This document shows, in pieces, positions 8,209 to 17,107 of a stretch of 64,000 nt of DNA; position 1 is the stretch's first letter, and each line of letters begins with the position of its first letter. The position numbers and the translations under genes were made by a program. The DNA comes from Paenibacillus sp. 19GGS1-52 (lineage in GTDB: Bacteria; Bacillota; Bacilli; Paenibacillales; Paenibacillaceae), in NCBI RefSeq assembly GCF_022369515.1, contig NZ_CP059724.1, positions 1,984,001 to 2,048,000 of the forward strand. The letters run 5' to 3'. The notes under the pieces were generated by a model. The model was not told the origin of the DNA, made no database searches, and was given only the letters and a program-made list of their open reading frames with translations.

Positions 8209-8358
8209 ATGAATAAGATAAGGAGGCTCAGGGAACCACCAGAACCGGAACAGCCGGTTAAATGCAAAGGCTGCATTTGGGGAAAGTGGGAAGCAGCAGC
8301 TCAGTTCTGCTCTAAGCCGGTCCATTGTGTGAAACTGGACGGCGGTGAAAGCAAATGA
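8209..8358 (+). CDS. 49-residue cysteine-rich protein
   Basis: A short protein with four cysteines (CKGC near residues 19-22, then CSKPVHC near 34-40), suggesting a zinc-binding knuckle. ATG at 8209 follows GGGGGAAAAG. The stop overlaps the ATG of the recombinase gene (ATGA), so the two are coupled. The function is unknown; similar small cysteine proteins are common next to phage recombinase and terminase genes. Confidence 0.6.
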   Translation: MNKIRRLREPPEPEQPVKCKGCIWGKWEAAAQFCSKPVHCVKLDGGESK

Positions 8359-8900
8359 ACTTTGTTCAGCCCATTCGCGATCAGGAGACTATTGACGAAA
8401 TCAAAGATTACCTGAAGCAGCAAAGCGAACGTAATTACATGATGTTCGTCCTAGGCATTAACACCGGCCTTCGCATCCAAGATATTCTAAAGCTTCGTGT
8501 CCGGGATGTTATGGGTCCGCAAATCGTCATGCATGAGATGAAGACAGGGAAACGGAAATTCATTTCGATCACTTCAACATTGAGGACGGCTCTTAAGAAA
8601 TACACCGCCAACATGAACAAGGATGATTACTTATTCCCTTCCAGACAAGGCGGGAAGAACAGGCCGATCAAGCGAGACATGGCCTATAAGATCATGAAAG
8701 AGGCTGCCAAGGAATTCGGTCTGGTGGATGTTGGTACACATACGATGCGGAAGACCTTCGGCTATCATATGTATCAAAAGACTAAGGATATAACCCTGGT
8801 GCAACACCTCTTGAACCATTCAGACAAGTCTATCACGATGAGGTACATCGGCATGGATCAGGACATGATGGACCGTGCTATGCACTACTTTGGCTTATAG
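8355..8900 (+). CDS. Minimal tyrosine recombinase (catalytic domain only)
   Basis: A 181-residue tyrosine recombinase with the complete catalytic set: Arg40 (TGLR), His129 and Arg132 (HTMR), His155 (LLNHSD) and Tyr164 (TMRYIG). It lacks the usual N-terminal core-binding domain, so it is about half the length of a normal integrase. Copies of this short type are found in the late-control region of related prophages. It may act on phage DNA in a role other than integration, with the true integrase at the far end of the prophage outside the window. The start overlaps the small cysteine-rich gene. Confidence 0.85.
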   Translation: MNFVQPIRDQETIDEIKDYLKQQSERNYMMFVLGINTGLRIQDILKLRVRDVMGPQIVMHEMKTGKRKFISITSTLRTALKKYTANMNKDDYLFPSRQGGKNRPIKRDMAYKIMKEAAKEFGLVDVGTHTMRKTFGYHMYQKTKDITLVQHLLNHSDKSITMRYIGMDQDMMDRAMHYFGL

Positions 8901-9087
8901 GTTATTCACTATTAGCGAGTGTATAACTGGCTGTAGGCAAGGGTTGGAAATCCCTTATGTATCAAGGAAAAGCAGCAGCCCAGTGAGTTATGCTCTCTAA
9001 TAAGATATGAGGAACTGCTATTCTATGCAAAGTATGCAGTTTACCCTATGTTATGTGGTAGTTATTGAATGAATAGCAGCAGAAAGA

Positions 9088-9113
9088 AGCCTTTATTTAT
9101 AAGGGCTATTTTG
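9088..9113 (+). terminator. Weak hairpin terminator
   Basis: AGCCTTT and AAGGGCT arms around a short AT loop, followed by ATTTTG, lie after the recombinase gene in a 275-base gap that otherwise holds no gene. Confidence 0.45.
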
Positions 9114-9175
9114 CGTTGTTAAGCTGAAAATACTACTGAATATTTATACATTGGGTATTCAAGGAGGTTGGATAG

Positions 9176-9253
9176 GTGCCGTGGTGGGTTTATTGGTTGC
9201 TGTTCAACACTGCTATTGTGCTAATCAGATGGCCATTAAGTAAGAAAGGGTGA
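9176..9253 (+). CDS. 25-residue membrane peptide
   Basis: GTG at 9176 is preceded by AAGGAGG at 9161-9167, an almost perfect site. The product is a tryptophan-rich hydrophobic helix (WWVYWLLFNTAIVLIRW) with a basic end, so it should sit in the membrane. Its stop overlaps the region of the next start. The function is unknown; it was accepted because of the strong ribosome binding site and tight spacing. Confidence 0.45.
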   Translation: MPWWVYWLLFNTAIVLIRWPLSKKG

Positions 9254-9258
9254 AGTAT

Positions 9259-9750
9259 ATGGACGTTGCTAGTTGGGATAGGATGATTCCGACGATTGAG
9301 GCGGCATTGGGCCATCAATTGTTTGAATGGCAAAAAGCCTACCTGAAAACGGGGGAACTCCCCTCACTTGCTAGAGCATCAGGCAGAACGACGGTTTATT
9401 GTGTGAGGATTATACTGACTTATCCGGTACCGATAAATCTTGCACAGGTCGAATCGTTGCGGGATGAGGACCACGGAGAATCTTACCGCAGATGGTTCAG
9501 AAGGTTTTTTATGGATACCTGGGAACGTCTAAAGGAAGCCGGGCTTCCTGTTGTGCAAATTGCTGATAAACAATCGACACACAAGGGGTTGTCGGTATCT
9601 GTCAACGTCATGAATCTCAATCCAGTCAAACGTGCTGTCCAGATCATGTGTGCTGTTTTTGAAGATGATCGCATTCCTTTGGAGATAAGAACTGAGTATC
9701 TAGATAAATACAATGGGATTGAGTGGGAAGCTGATGCCGAGCAGACCTAA
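9259..9750 (+). CDS. Phage protein of unknown function
   Basis: A 163-residue protein with no family I can name. An N-terminal segment (GHQLFEWQKAYLKTG, then SGRTTVYCVRI) resembles a nucleotide-binding arrangement in some phage terminase-like or helicase-like fragments, but a full Walker motif is missing. ATG at 9259 with AAAGGG upstream is preferred over the overlapping GTG at 9250. It precedes the HNH nuclease and overlaps it, so it belongs to the packaging-end gene cluster. Confidence 0.55.
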   Translation: MDVASWDRMIPTIEAALGHQLFEWQKAYLKTGELPSLARASGRTTVYCVRIILTYPVPINLAQVESLRDEDHGESYRRWFRRFFMDTWERLKEAGLPVVQIADKQSTHKGLSVSVNVMNLNPVKRAVQIMCAVFEDDRIPLEIRTEYLDKYNGIEWEADAEQT

Positions 9751-10102
9751 GCGGCCCTGCGGTCACCCAGGTTGCCGTGAGCTAACAGACAAAGGATACT
9801 GCGACAAACACTCAAAGGAAAGGGACAGGCGGCGCGGTACATCAGCCAGTCGAGGCTATGGCCACAAGTGGAGAAAGGAACGACTGGAGTATCTTGAGCA
9901 GCATCCGTTGTGCATCATGTGTATGGCTGCTGGTAAGGTAGAGGCTGCAACTTTAGTCGATCATATCACGCCGCACAAGGGCGACGACAAGCTGTTCTGG
10001 CGACGGAGTAACTGGCAGCCACTCTGTGCTTCACACCATGGAGAGAAGACGGCAAGAGAGGACGGAGGGTTTGGTAATGAGTATAAACAAGGTGACAGTT
10101 AG
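9734..10102 (+). CDS. HNH endonuclease
   Basis: A 122-residue HNH nuclease. An N-terminal zinc pattern (CGHPGCRE, then CDKH) precedes a basic region (RRRGTSASRGYGHKWRK). The HNH core is HPLCIMC, VDHITPHKG and WQPLCASHHGEKT, with the paired zinc cysteines and catalytic His-Asn-His type residues. HNH proteins next to the terminase are needed for packaging in HK97-like phages. The start at ATG 9734 is supported by a purine-rich site (GAGTGGGAAG). It overlaps both neighbours. Confidence 0.9.
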   Translation: MPSRPKRPCGHPGCRELTDKGYCDKHSKERDRRRGTSASRGYGHKWRKERLEYLEQHPLCIMCMAAGKVEAATLVDHITPHKGDDKLFWRRSNWQPLCASHHGEKTAREDGGFGNEYKQGDS

Positions 10103-10241
10103 TAATCCATCTGGCAAATGTAAACTGAAGAAGAAGCGTCTGCCGTGGTGGTATGGATTGATTGCATTGATTGGATTGATCTATTTTCTTTATTCGGTTG
10201 TCTGGATGATGTTTTTTCTTACCAACACACCTATGTGGTAG
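10077..10241 (+). CDS. Small membrane protein
   Basis: A 54-residue protein with a basic N-terminal half (KCKLKKKRLPWW) and one strong transmembrane helix (LIALIGLIYFLYSVVWMMFFL). ATG at 10077 follows GGAGGG and overlaps the end of the HNH gene. No family is recognised. It is one of two very small membrane proteins in the gap between the recombinase and the terminase genes. Confidence 0.55.
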   Translation: MSINKVTVSNPSGKCKLKKKRLPWWYGLIALIGLIYFLYSVVWMMFFLTNTPMW

Positions 10242-10350
10242 AGGGGGGGCGGTCAAAAAACATTTTAAACTCCCTCCTAATAGACCACATTGGACATTAG
10301 CGTAGATTTTTTTCGTTTTTTGAAATTTTTCAAGAATTGGAGGTGCCCTC

Positions 10351-10962
10351 ATGGCAGGGAGAAACGCCAAGCCGGTTGCTCTGCATATTGCGGAGGGCAA
10401 CCCAAATCGTTTGACCAAAGAAGAGATCAAGCAGCGAAAAGAATCTGAGATTAAGCTCGGAATCTCCGACCTCAAAAAACTAAAGAGACCTAAATTTGTT
10501 ACGCAAGATAAGGCTGCAAGTAAGCTCTGGAATGAACTCATTAAAGAATATCAACAGTCAGCAGATAAAGGTGTTGAATTACTAACCAGTACAGATGTTG
10601 GAAACTTGGCACTCTACTGCAAGACGTACAGCGAATATGAGCGGCTTCTTGTCCAATACCAGAGGTTGGAAAACATCGTAATTGATGAACACATACTGGA
10701 TGAGTACATCGAGACTGCCGAAGATGCGCAGGAGGTCAATTTAAAGGCGCTCCGATATTTATCACAATTAGCAAGTATGGAAGGGATCTTGAAAGTTGAG
10801 ACGGCCATTAATAAAAAGATGGATATGTTACTGAAATTTCAAGACAGGCTATTCCTTAATCCACTTGCAAAAATTAGAAATGTGTCCATGCCGAAGAAGG
10901 AAGATAAAAAATCAGCAATGGCGCAATTCTTGAACCGTAGAGCTGACGGAAATGGCACATAA
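10351..10962 (+). CDS. terS: Terminase small subunit, P27 family
   Basis: A 203-residue small terminase subunit of the P27 type, which recognises phage DNA for packaging. The family N-terminus is visible (MAGRNAKPVALHIAEGNPN), followed by KEEIKQRKESEIKLG and a helical body. ATG at 10351 follows TTGGAGGTG. It overlaps the large subunit gene by 11 bases, the standard arrangement. The preceding 108-base gap has poly-T and poly-A tracts but no clear promoter. Confidence 0.9.
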   Translation: MAGRNAKPVALHIAEGNPNRLTKEEIKQRKESEIKLGISDLKKLKRPKFVTQDKAASKLWNELIKEYQQSADKGVELLTSTDVGNLALYCKTYSEYERLLVQYQRLENIVIDEHILDEYIETAEDAQEVNLKALRYLSQLASMEGILKVETAINKKMDMLLKFQDRLFLNPLAKIRNVSMPKKEDKKSAMAQFLNRRADGNGT

Positions 10963-12544
10963 TGAACAGCGTGCCCTCGAACCTATTGAATTTATCCAAA
11001 TGCTTCATGCCGTTGATGATTTCTACGGTCAGCCGTTTATCTTGCTTGACTGGCAGTATGAGATTTTGTGGAACGTTTACGGCACGGTAACGGAGCGGGG
11101 CTATCGTCAATATCAATACGCCTATTTAGAGGTCCCAAAGAAGAACGGGAAGACGAGCCTGATTGCTGGCGTCGGATTGTATCACCTCGTTTGTGATCCA
11201 CCAGGCGGACAGATCTATTGCTGTGCTGCAGATAAGGAACAAGCCAAGCTAGTTTATAAAGCGGCTGCAGCCATGATTGAACAGGAGCCGGAGTTTGAAG
11301 GAATCCTGAAGGTTTTGGACAGTTCGAAGGAAATCAAAAACCTGCTGACCGGTACCGTGATGAAAGTCCTGTCCGCTGAAGCTTACACCAAGCACGGGAT
11401 TAACCCCACGGTGGTCATTTTTGATGAGCTGCACGCACAGCCTAACCGCGGTTTGTGGGACGTTATGACCTTCGGCGCGGGATCAGCGCGGAAAGAACCG
11501 CTTTGGTGGGTGATTACGACGGCTGGCGATGATCCAGACAGAGGCTCTATCGGCTGGGAGCAACACGAATATGCTAAACAAATTCGTGATGGCGAGAAGA
11601 TTGACCCATCGTGGTACGTCAAAATATACGGCATACCTGAAGATGGGGAAGACGAGAACGGGGAACAAATAGATATTTACGATGAAAATCTATGGTATGA
11701 GGTCAATCCAAGCCTTGGACATACCATTGATATCGATGCTGTAAGGAAAGAGGCGCTAACCGCTCGGAATAAAGAGTCGGCGGAGCGCCTTTTTCGTTGG
11801 CTCCGACTTAATCAGTGGATATCACTGAAGCGTACCGGGTGGCAGCCACTGACATTGTGGGATAATTCAGCCGGGAATTGGGAGCTCACGGAACTTGTGG
11901 GCAAACGTTGTTATCCTGGTATCGACTTATCCAGCACAACAGACATTACGGCCGTCTGTTATTTGTTCCCACCACAGGAGGGCTTGTCTGACTGGCGGTT
12001 GATTTTCGATGCATGGATTCCGGAAGAGAACATGAAGGAGAGAGTCAGGAGAGATAAGGTTTCCTATGACAAGTGGGTGAATCAGAAACATCTGCATACC
12101 ACGCCGGGGGATGTTGTGGATTATGAATTTGTTGAGGCGAGTTTATTGGCGGCTAATAAACAGTATGCTATCCACACGCTAGGTACGGACCCTTGGAACA
12201 GCAGAATGCTTGCTCAAAGGTTGATCCGTGGCGGTGTCGATGTAATCGAAATTCCTCAGGATATGAAACACATGAGTCCAGCCATGAAGATGATTGAACA
12301 GCTCATGAAACGTGGACTTATGAGCCATGAGGTTAACCCGGTTGCACGTTGGTGCTGGGGTAATATTGTCGTTGCTGTAGACGGTAATGAGAATATTAAG
12401 CCGATGAAAAATAAATCAAAAGAACGTATCGACTTGATAGTGGCCATGATCAATGCAATGGCAACCGCTATGCTATTCGAAGAGATTGATTTAGGTGTGG
12501 AAGAGTTTGCAGACGATGATTTCTTGAAGAAACTATGGGGCTGA
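10952..12544 (+). CDS. terL: Terminase large subunit
   Basis: A 530-residue packaging motor and nuclease. The ATPase domain shows Walker A at VPKKNGKTS (residues 61-69) and Walker B at VVIFDELH (Asp158, Glu159). The nuclease half starts near residue 320 with the acidic GIDLSSTTD motif (Asp325) and contains a second acidic cluster around GTDPWN. The length is normal for HK97-type terminases. It is coupled to the small subunit gene and followed by the portal, giving the classic packaging order. Confidence 0.95.
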   Translation: MAHNEQRALEPIEFIQMLHAVDDFYGQPFILLDWQYEILWNVYGTVTERGYRQYQYAYLEVPKKNGKTSLIAGVGLYHLVCDPPGGQIYCCAADKEQAKLVYKAAAAMIEQEPEFEGILKVLDSSKEIKNLLTGTVMKVLSAEAYTKHGINPTVVIFDELHAQPNRGLWDVMTFGAGSARKEPLWWVITTAGDDPDRGSIGWEQHEYAKQIRDGEKIDPSWYVKIYGIPEDGEDENGEQIDIYDENLWYEVNPSLGHTIDIDAVRKEALTARNKESAERLFRWLRLNQWISLKRTGWQPLTLWDNSAGNWELTELVGKRCYPGIDLSSTTDITAVCYLFPPQEGLSDWRLIFDAWIPEENMKERVRRDKVSYDKWVNQKHLHTTPGDVVDYEFVEASLLAANKQYAIHTLGTDPWNSRMLAQRLIRGGVDVIEIPQDMKHMSPAMKMIEQLMKRGLMSHEVNPVARWCWGNIVVAVDGNENIKPMKNKSKERIDLIVAMINAMATAMLFEEIDLGVEEFADDDFLKKLWG

Positions 12545-12569
12545 TGTTCCGAAGGGAGGGGGTATATGT

Positions 12570-13961
12570 GTGAAACCTAATATTTTAACCCGAATGCTTG
12601 GCATAGGAAGCGTGGAACGTCGCAGTCAGGAAATAGGATTGAATGACCGCCGCCTGCTTGAAATGTTGGGGTTGGATGTCGCACCTGGAGAAGTGAATAT
12701 CAAAGGCTGGAATGCGCTGAAGGTAGACACCATATTTGCTTGTATCAAGGTGCTATCTGATGCCATATCCAAGTTGCCATTAAAAGTGTACCAGGAAGAC
12801 GAATATGGGATCACGAAGTCGGCTAGTCATTACCTATATCGGCTACTGAAGCTGCGGCCTAACCCGTATATGTCCGCTGCCGACTTTTGGAAGGCTACTG
12901 AAGCGCATCGGGCAATGGGTAACGCCTATGCTTCCATAGAATTTGATAAGCGCACCGGCAAGGTCGTTGCTTTGTGGCCGATGGATTCTAGCAAAGTGAA
13001 GGTCATTATTGACGACGCCGGAATTTTACCGGACCCTACGCGCCGGATCGTGTCCAGTCAGACGAGGCTATGGTATGAAGTGGATGTGGGTAACGGTGAA
13101 AAGCGTAAGCTTCTACCGGATGAAGTGTTGCATTTCAAGGGCGCTATCACGCTGGATGGTCTTATCGGTGTCCGCACAATGGATTATTTGCAGACCACTG
13201 CCGAGAATGCGGCTTCCGCAGGTAAGTTCATCAATAATTTTTACAAGCAGGGGCTTCAGGTCAAGGGACTAGTACAATATACCGGCACTTTGGATGAAGG
13301 AGCCAAGAAAGTATTCAAAGATAACTTTGAGGGCATGACATCCGGTCTTAAAAACAGTCACCGGGTTGCCTTGATGCCATACGGTTATCAATTTACTCCG
13401 ATTTCAATCAGTATGGCCGATGCGCAGTTCATGCAGAACACGGAGCTGACGTTCCGGCAGATTGCGAATGCCTTCGGCGTCAAGATGCACCAACTCAACG
13501 ACTTGTCCAAAGCCACATACAGCAATGTGGAGCAGCAACAACTCGCGTTTATCAGCGATACGCATCAACCTATACTCACAACTTATGAGCAGGAACTTAC
13601 TTATAAGCTATTTATTGATCAAGAGTTGGATGCTGGGTATTTTTGCAAGTTTAATGTTGATGCAACACTGCGATCTGATCTTAAAACCAGATACGAGGCT
13701 TACCGGACCGCCATTCAAGCAGGGTTTTTAAAGCCTAATGAAGCACGGGCGAAAGAGGACATGGAACCAGCGGCTGGCGGGGATCAACTACTATTTAATG
13801 GTAGTGTCATACCGTTGACAATGGCCGGACTTCAATATGTGAAAGGGGGTGAAGAAACTGAGCCAGAAGAAGACAAACCCGACTCCGACAAAGGAGAAGA
13901 GGGCAATTCCGGTGACGTTGGAGATCCGGGCGACGGAAGCGACGGAGGGGGAAGTAAGTAA
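12570..13961 (+). CDS. Portal protein, HK97 family
   Basis: A 463-residue portal protein that forms the dodecameric DNA channel at the capsid vertex. Family features include the N-terminal WNALKVDTIFACIKVLSDAI, the LRPNPYMSAADFW region and the GVKMHQLNDLSKATYSNVEQQ segment near residue 300. The C-terminus is a low-complexity acidic and glycine-rich tail (residues about 430-463). The start is GTG at 12570, behind GGGAGGGGG; a nearby ATG at 12566 is out of frame. The tail-coding part overlaps the protease gene by 113 bases. Confidence 0.95.
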   Translation: MKPNILTRMLGIGSVERRSQEIGLNDRRLLEMLGLDVAPGEVNIKGWNALKVDTIFACIKVLSDAISKLPLKVYQEDEYGITKSASHYLYRLLKLRPNPYMSAADFWKATEAHRAMGNAYASIEFDKRTGKVVALWPMDSSKVKVIIDDAGILPDPTRRIVSSQTRLWYEVDVGNGEKRKLLPDEVLHFKGAITLDGLIGVRTMDYLQTTAENAASAGKFINNFYKQGLQVKGLVQYTGTLDEGAKKVFKDNFEGMTSGLKNSHRVALMPYGYQFTPISISMADAQFMQNTELTFRQIANAFGVKMHQLNDLSKATYSNVEQQQLAFISDTHQPILTTYEQELTYKLFIDQELDAGYFCKFNVDATLRSDLKTRYEAYRTAIQAGFLKPNEARAKEDMEPAAGGDQLLFNGSVIPLTMAGLQYVKGGEETEPEEDKPDSDKGEEGNSGDVGDPGDGSDGGGSK

Positions 13962-14496
13962 AAGAACCATTACCGGAGCCATCAAATACGATACTGATAG
14001 CGAGGAAATGAGCGACTGGTACGGCGATGTCTTTATAGAGCAAATTGCTTCCGGCGCTTTTGATGAAAGCTTGGCTGCTCGGGATGTGGTTGGTCTATGG
14101 TCACATGATACCTCTCAGGTGCTTGGTAATACCAAAAGCGGAACGTTACGGCTGCTGAGCGGCAAGCAGGAGCTGCGCTTTGAACTTGATCTGCCAGACA
14201 CTACGTCCGGTAATGATGCTTTTGCCATTATTCAGCGGGGCGATGTGGACGGCGTATCCTTCGGGATGCGGGTTACAAAGGAGAAATGGGCATCAGAAAA
14301 CCGAGAAGGCGGCGGTAAGTTGTACAAGCGTTCCATTCTCAATGCAGAGCTGTACGAGATTTCCCCGGTTGCTTTCCCAGCCTATCCTGCGAATGAAGTT
14401 TCTGCGCGATCCTTGGAGGATTATAAGGCTGAGGAACAACGGGCTACCGACCAAATATTAAAACAGAAAATGTTGATTGAACTGGAGCTGATCTGA
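13849..14496 (+). CDS. HK97-family prohead protease
   Basis: A 215-residue serine protease that matures the capsid. The catalytic histidine lies in LWSHDT and the serine in GDVDGVSFGM, the expected spacing for the herpes-like HK97 protease fold. The first 35 residues are charged and may be a propeptide. The start is uncertain: GTG at 13849 is almost inside the AAAGGGGG site, so a CTG at 13858 is possible. It is encoded in a different frame over the low-complexity end of the portal gene. Confidence 0.9.
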   Translation: MKKLSQKKTNPTPTKEKRAIPVTLEIRATEATEGEVSKRTITGAIKYDTDSEEMSDWYGDVFIEQIASGAFDESLAARDVVGLWSHDTSQVLGNTKSGTLRLLSGKQELRFELDLPDTTSGNDAFAIIQRGDVDGVSFGMRVTKEKWASENREGGGKLYKRSILNAELYEISPVAFPAYPANEVSARSLEDYKAEEQRATDQILKQKMLIELELI

Positions 14497-14510
14497 TCGG
14501 CTCTTTTTGT
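14485..14510 (+). terminator. Terminator-like hairpin before capsid gene
   Basis: GAGC and GCTC arms with inner GATC repeats, followed by five Ts, lie between protease and capsid genes. With the similar structure after the capsid gene it could tune capsid mRNA level. Confidence 0.4.
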
Positions 14511-14542
14511 TTGACCAAAAACCATTATACGGAGGTACACAC

Positions 14543-15739
14543 ATGAGTAAAGAATTGCGGGAACTGCTGGCGAAACTGGAGCAGCGTAAAACAGAAGTAC
14601 GGTCTTTTCTGGCTCAGGACAAGACAAAGGAAGCTGAAGAAGCTATGGAAGAGGTCCGTTCCATGCAGGCTAAGGCAAAAATGTTGCAAGAAATGGAGAA
14701 CGAAGAACGCAGCGACCTGGGTGGCGGCATTCCGTTGGGTGGTAATACAAACCTGCAAACCCGCGAGGACGTCGAACTGGAGTCGGAGTATAGAAGCATT
14801 TTCCTGCGCGGCCTGCGCCGTCAAGATGTAACTGCGGACATGCGTAGTGTAGTTAGAGAATACGAACGCCGCGCGGTGATGAATGAAGGCCAGACCAACC
14901 CGGCAATCCCTCAGGGGGATTCGTCCTTGCTGGTTCCTAAAGATATCCAGACGCAAATCAATACTATCGAACGGAGCTTGAACGACCTGTCGATGTACGT
15001 CAATATGCAGTACGTCAACACTCTTTCTGGTACGCGGGTGCTGGAAGAGGTTCAGAGCATTACACCATTTGCACCAATTGATGAATATGGCATTTTCCCG
15101 GAAATGGATAATCCCAAATTCCGCCCTGTTGATTATAAAGTTAAGAAATACGGTGGTATTCTTCCACTGACTAACGATTTGCTTGCAGACTCTGACCAGA
15201 ATGTCATTAATTACGTTTCCGCCTGGATTGCGAACAAGGCTGTATTTACACGAAATAAACTGATTATCGACCTGTTAAACACGATGGATAAGCAGGCACT
15301 GGCCAATTTTGCAGCGGTTAAAAAGGTCATTAACGTGAATTTAGACCCTGCCATCAGCCTTAATGCCACAATTTTAACGAATCAGGACGGATACAACTGG
15401 CTTGATGAGCAAGTGGATGGATTTGGACGTCCATTGCTAACGGATGATATCACCCAAGCGGGTCGAAAACTGTTCAAAGGTCGCCCGATCGTCCCCGTTT
15501 CTAATCGCATATTGCCTAGTAACACTGTTTCAGGCCTGGCACCTATGATTATCGGAGATCTAAAACAGCAAGTTGTATGCTTCTGCAGGAAGTTATATGA
15601 ATTGGCCAGCACCAAAGAGGGTGGCGATGCATTCCGTCGGGATACAACAGACCTACGGGCCATTACTAGATGTGATACAAAGATGTGGGATACAGGCGCG
15701 GCTATTTTCGGTCAATTGGATATTTCGGAAGAAGCATAG
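14543..15739 (+). CDS. Major capsid protein, HK97 fold
   Basis: A 398-residue capsid protein. The first 75 residues form a charged coiled coil (LRELLAKLEQRKTEVR), the scaffold-like delta domain removed by the protease. The mature HK97-fold part follows from around residue 100, with recognisable LLVPKDIQTQI, PLTNDLLADSDQNVINYV and KLFKGRPIVPVSNRILP segments. ATG at 14543 follows GGAGGT. It sits in the standard portal-protease-capsid order, flanked by terminator-like hairpins. Confidence 0.95.
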   Translation: MSKELRELLAKLEQRKTEVRSFLAQDKTKEAEEAMEEVRSMQAKAKMLQEMENEERSDLGGGIPLGGNTNLQTREDVELESEYRSIFLRGLRRQDVTADMRSVVREYERRAVMNEGQTNPAIPQGDSSLLVPKDIQTQINTIERSLNDLSMYVNMQYVNTLSGTRVLEEVQSITPFAPIDEYGIFPEMDNPKFRPVDYKVKKYGGILPLTNDLLADSDQNVINYVSAWIANKAVFTRNKLIIDLLNTMDKQALANFAAVKKVINVNLDPAISLNATILTNQDGYNWLDEQVDGFGRPLLTDDITQAGRKLFKGRPIVPVSNRILPSNTVSGLAPMIIGDLKQQVVCFCRKLYELASTKEGGDAFRRDTTDLRAITRCDTKMWDTGAAIFGQLDISEEA

Positions 15740-15759
15740 GGGCTTATCACCCCTTTTTT
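15738..15759 (+). terminator. Short terminator after capsid gene
   Basis: AGGGG, a seven-base loop, CCCCT and a T-run directly after the capsid stop codon. It is short and probably leaky, letting part of the transcription continue to the tail genes. Confidence 0.5.
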
Positions 15760-15796
15760 ACTGAATAGCCGTTAATTCGGCAGAAGGAGGCAAAGT

Positions 15797-16096
15797 ATGG
15801 CGAAACAGGTGGGGATTTATGAGGTCCTGAAGGTATTCCGGGACAAAGAGACGCGAAAACGTTACATTGTAGGCGCTTTTTACCCCGGAGAGGACCCGGA
15901 ACGTATTGCAGAACTGCAAGAAGCAGGATATCTGGCTGTTGAATCCGAGGAACAGGAAGATCATGAAGCCCTGAAACATGTGGGCGATGGCACCAATGGT
16001 GAGAAAGTGAAGGGAAAGGAAGCGGTTCGGAAGGCGCTGGATGAGCCGCCAGCGGGCGAGGTGACACCGGATGCTAACGACACTGACAAAAGCTAG
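15797..16096 (+). CDS. Small head-associated protein, unknown
   Basis: A 99-residue protein with a compact N-terminal part (GIYEVLKVFRDKETRKRYIVG, residues 6-26) and a long acidic, probably disordered C-terminus. ATG at 15797 follows AGAAGGAGG. Small acidic proteins at this position often decorate or join the head, but no specific family is recognised. It overlaps the start of the head-tail connector gene. Confidence 0.6.
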   Translation: MAKQVGIYEVLKVFRDKETRKRYIVGAFYPGEDPERIAELQEAGYLAVESEEQEDHEALKHVGDGTNGEKVKGKEAVRKALDEPPAGEVTPDANDTDKS

Positions 16097-16619
16097 GCTG
16101 CTGGGCATTGATCCGACGGGTGAAATTCCCGATGAGGAGCTGACCGCGCTGCTTATAGTGGCTTCAACTGCAATTGAAGAGAAATGCCGCCGTAGATTCA
16201 AGCTTCAGGAGTACAACGGACAGGTGAACGGGATGCGTGGCCAATATCTGTATCTGCCGAATTATCCCGTACACTACCTATCCATCTATGAAAGGCCAGA
16301 TCATCCGTTTATTGATGTTGAGACACTGGATAACGGTATTTTCTTCCGTCGCTGCGGCTGGCCAGGTGGGGAACGGGGGCTGTCGGTGACGTACACAGCC
16401 GGTTATGTCTTGCCTGAAGACGCTACAGAGGATACCCCGTCCACACTTCCAGAGACGCTGGAATATGCTTGTGTGTTGATGGTAAAACACTTGCAGCGTG
16501 AACCGGGAATCGCGTCGGAGCGGGTCGGTGATATATCGGTTGCTTATGCGGCAGCAGAAGCGGACATGCCAATGGCTGTTAAAGCTCTGATTGCTCCGCA
16601 TATCCGACCAGAATTGTGA
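16071..16619 (+). CDS. Head-tail connector, gp6-like
   Basis: A 182-residue protein resembling the HK97 gp6/phage QLRG connector family, which forms a ring under the portal. The N-terminal half reads LTKARLLGIDPTGEIPDEELTALL and AIEEKCRRRF, the usual helical start. The C-terminal part GDISVAYAAAEADMPMAVKALI also fits. It starts within the previous gene, 26 bases before its stop. Position directly after capsid genes matches the usual order. Confidence 0.8.
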   Translation: MLTTLTKARLLGIDPTGEIPDEELTALLIVASTAIEEKCRRRFKLQEYNGQVNGMRGQYLYLPNYPVHYLSIYERPDHPFIDVETLDNGIFFRRCGWPGGERGLSVTYTAGYVLPEDATEDTPSTLPETLEYACVLMVKHLQREPGIASERVGDISVAYAAAEADMPMAVKALIAPHIRPEL

Positions 16620-16628
16620 GGTGAGGAC

Positions 16629-17105
16629 ATGGCAAGTTCAAGAGCAAGAGCCCGCCGTGCTGGGGTTCAGGTGACAGGCGAAGATAACCTGCAACAGTTG
16701 GCCGCCCGGCTCCGTCCACTTACGGAAAAGAAAATCCGTATCGGGATGCAAGGAGACGCTGAACTGGCGATGATCGCAAGCGTTCATGAATATGGCAGTA
16801 TGAAAATGAATATTCCGGCGCGGTCATTTATTGGAACTGGCAAGAAGAAAGGCCAGGCACCGATTGGGAAGCTGGTTCGTGTGGGAGTAACTGAAATTGC
16901 TCACGGCCGCAAGTCAATTGATGCACTATTTGCTGAGATTGGCGCGGTAGGGCTAGACCGGATGGTGAAGAACTTTAACCGGATCAAGCAACCGGCACTA
17001 TCGGCGCGATATGCAGCACATAAGACCGGCCCCCGGAAGCTGCTGCAGCGCGATGAGGATCTGCGAGACTCGCTGACCTTTGACGTTGTGCCAAAGGGGG
17101 AGTAA
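16629..17105 (+). CDS. Neck/tail completion protein, gp10-like
   Basis: A 158-residue protein of the HK97 gp10/tail-completion type. The family's key segment is present: IASVHEYG followed by MNIPARSFIG (residues about 54-75). The C-terminus carries SARYAAHKTGPRKLLQ, typical of Mu gpG-like completion proteins. It should sit at the head-tail junction. Strongly basic at both ends. ATG at 16629 follows GAGGTGAGGAC. Confidence 0.75.
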   Translation: MASSRARARRAGVQVTGEDNLQQLAARLRPLTEKKIRIGMQGDAELAMIASVHEYGSMKMNIPARSFIGTGKKKGQAPIGKLVRVGVTEIAHGRKSIDALFAEIGAVGLDRMVKNFNRIKQPALSARYAAHKTGPRKLLQRDEDLRDSLTFDVVPKGE

Positions 17106-17107
17106 GG

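Noticed and set aside
9966..10541. 191-codon reverse frame across the HNH and terminase small subunit genes
   Set aside because: It lies antisense to two confidently identified genes with good starts and has no domain of its own.
14525..14956. 143-codon reverse frame over the capsid gene start
   Set aside because: Antisense to the capsid delta domain; no independent start signal.
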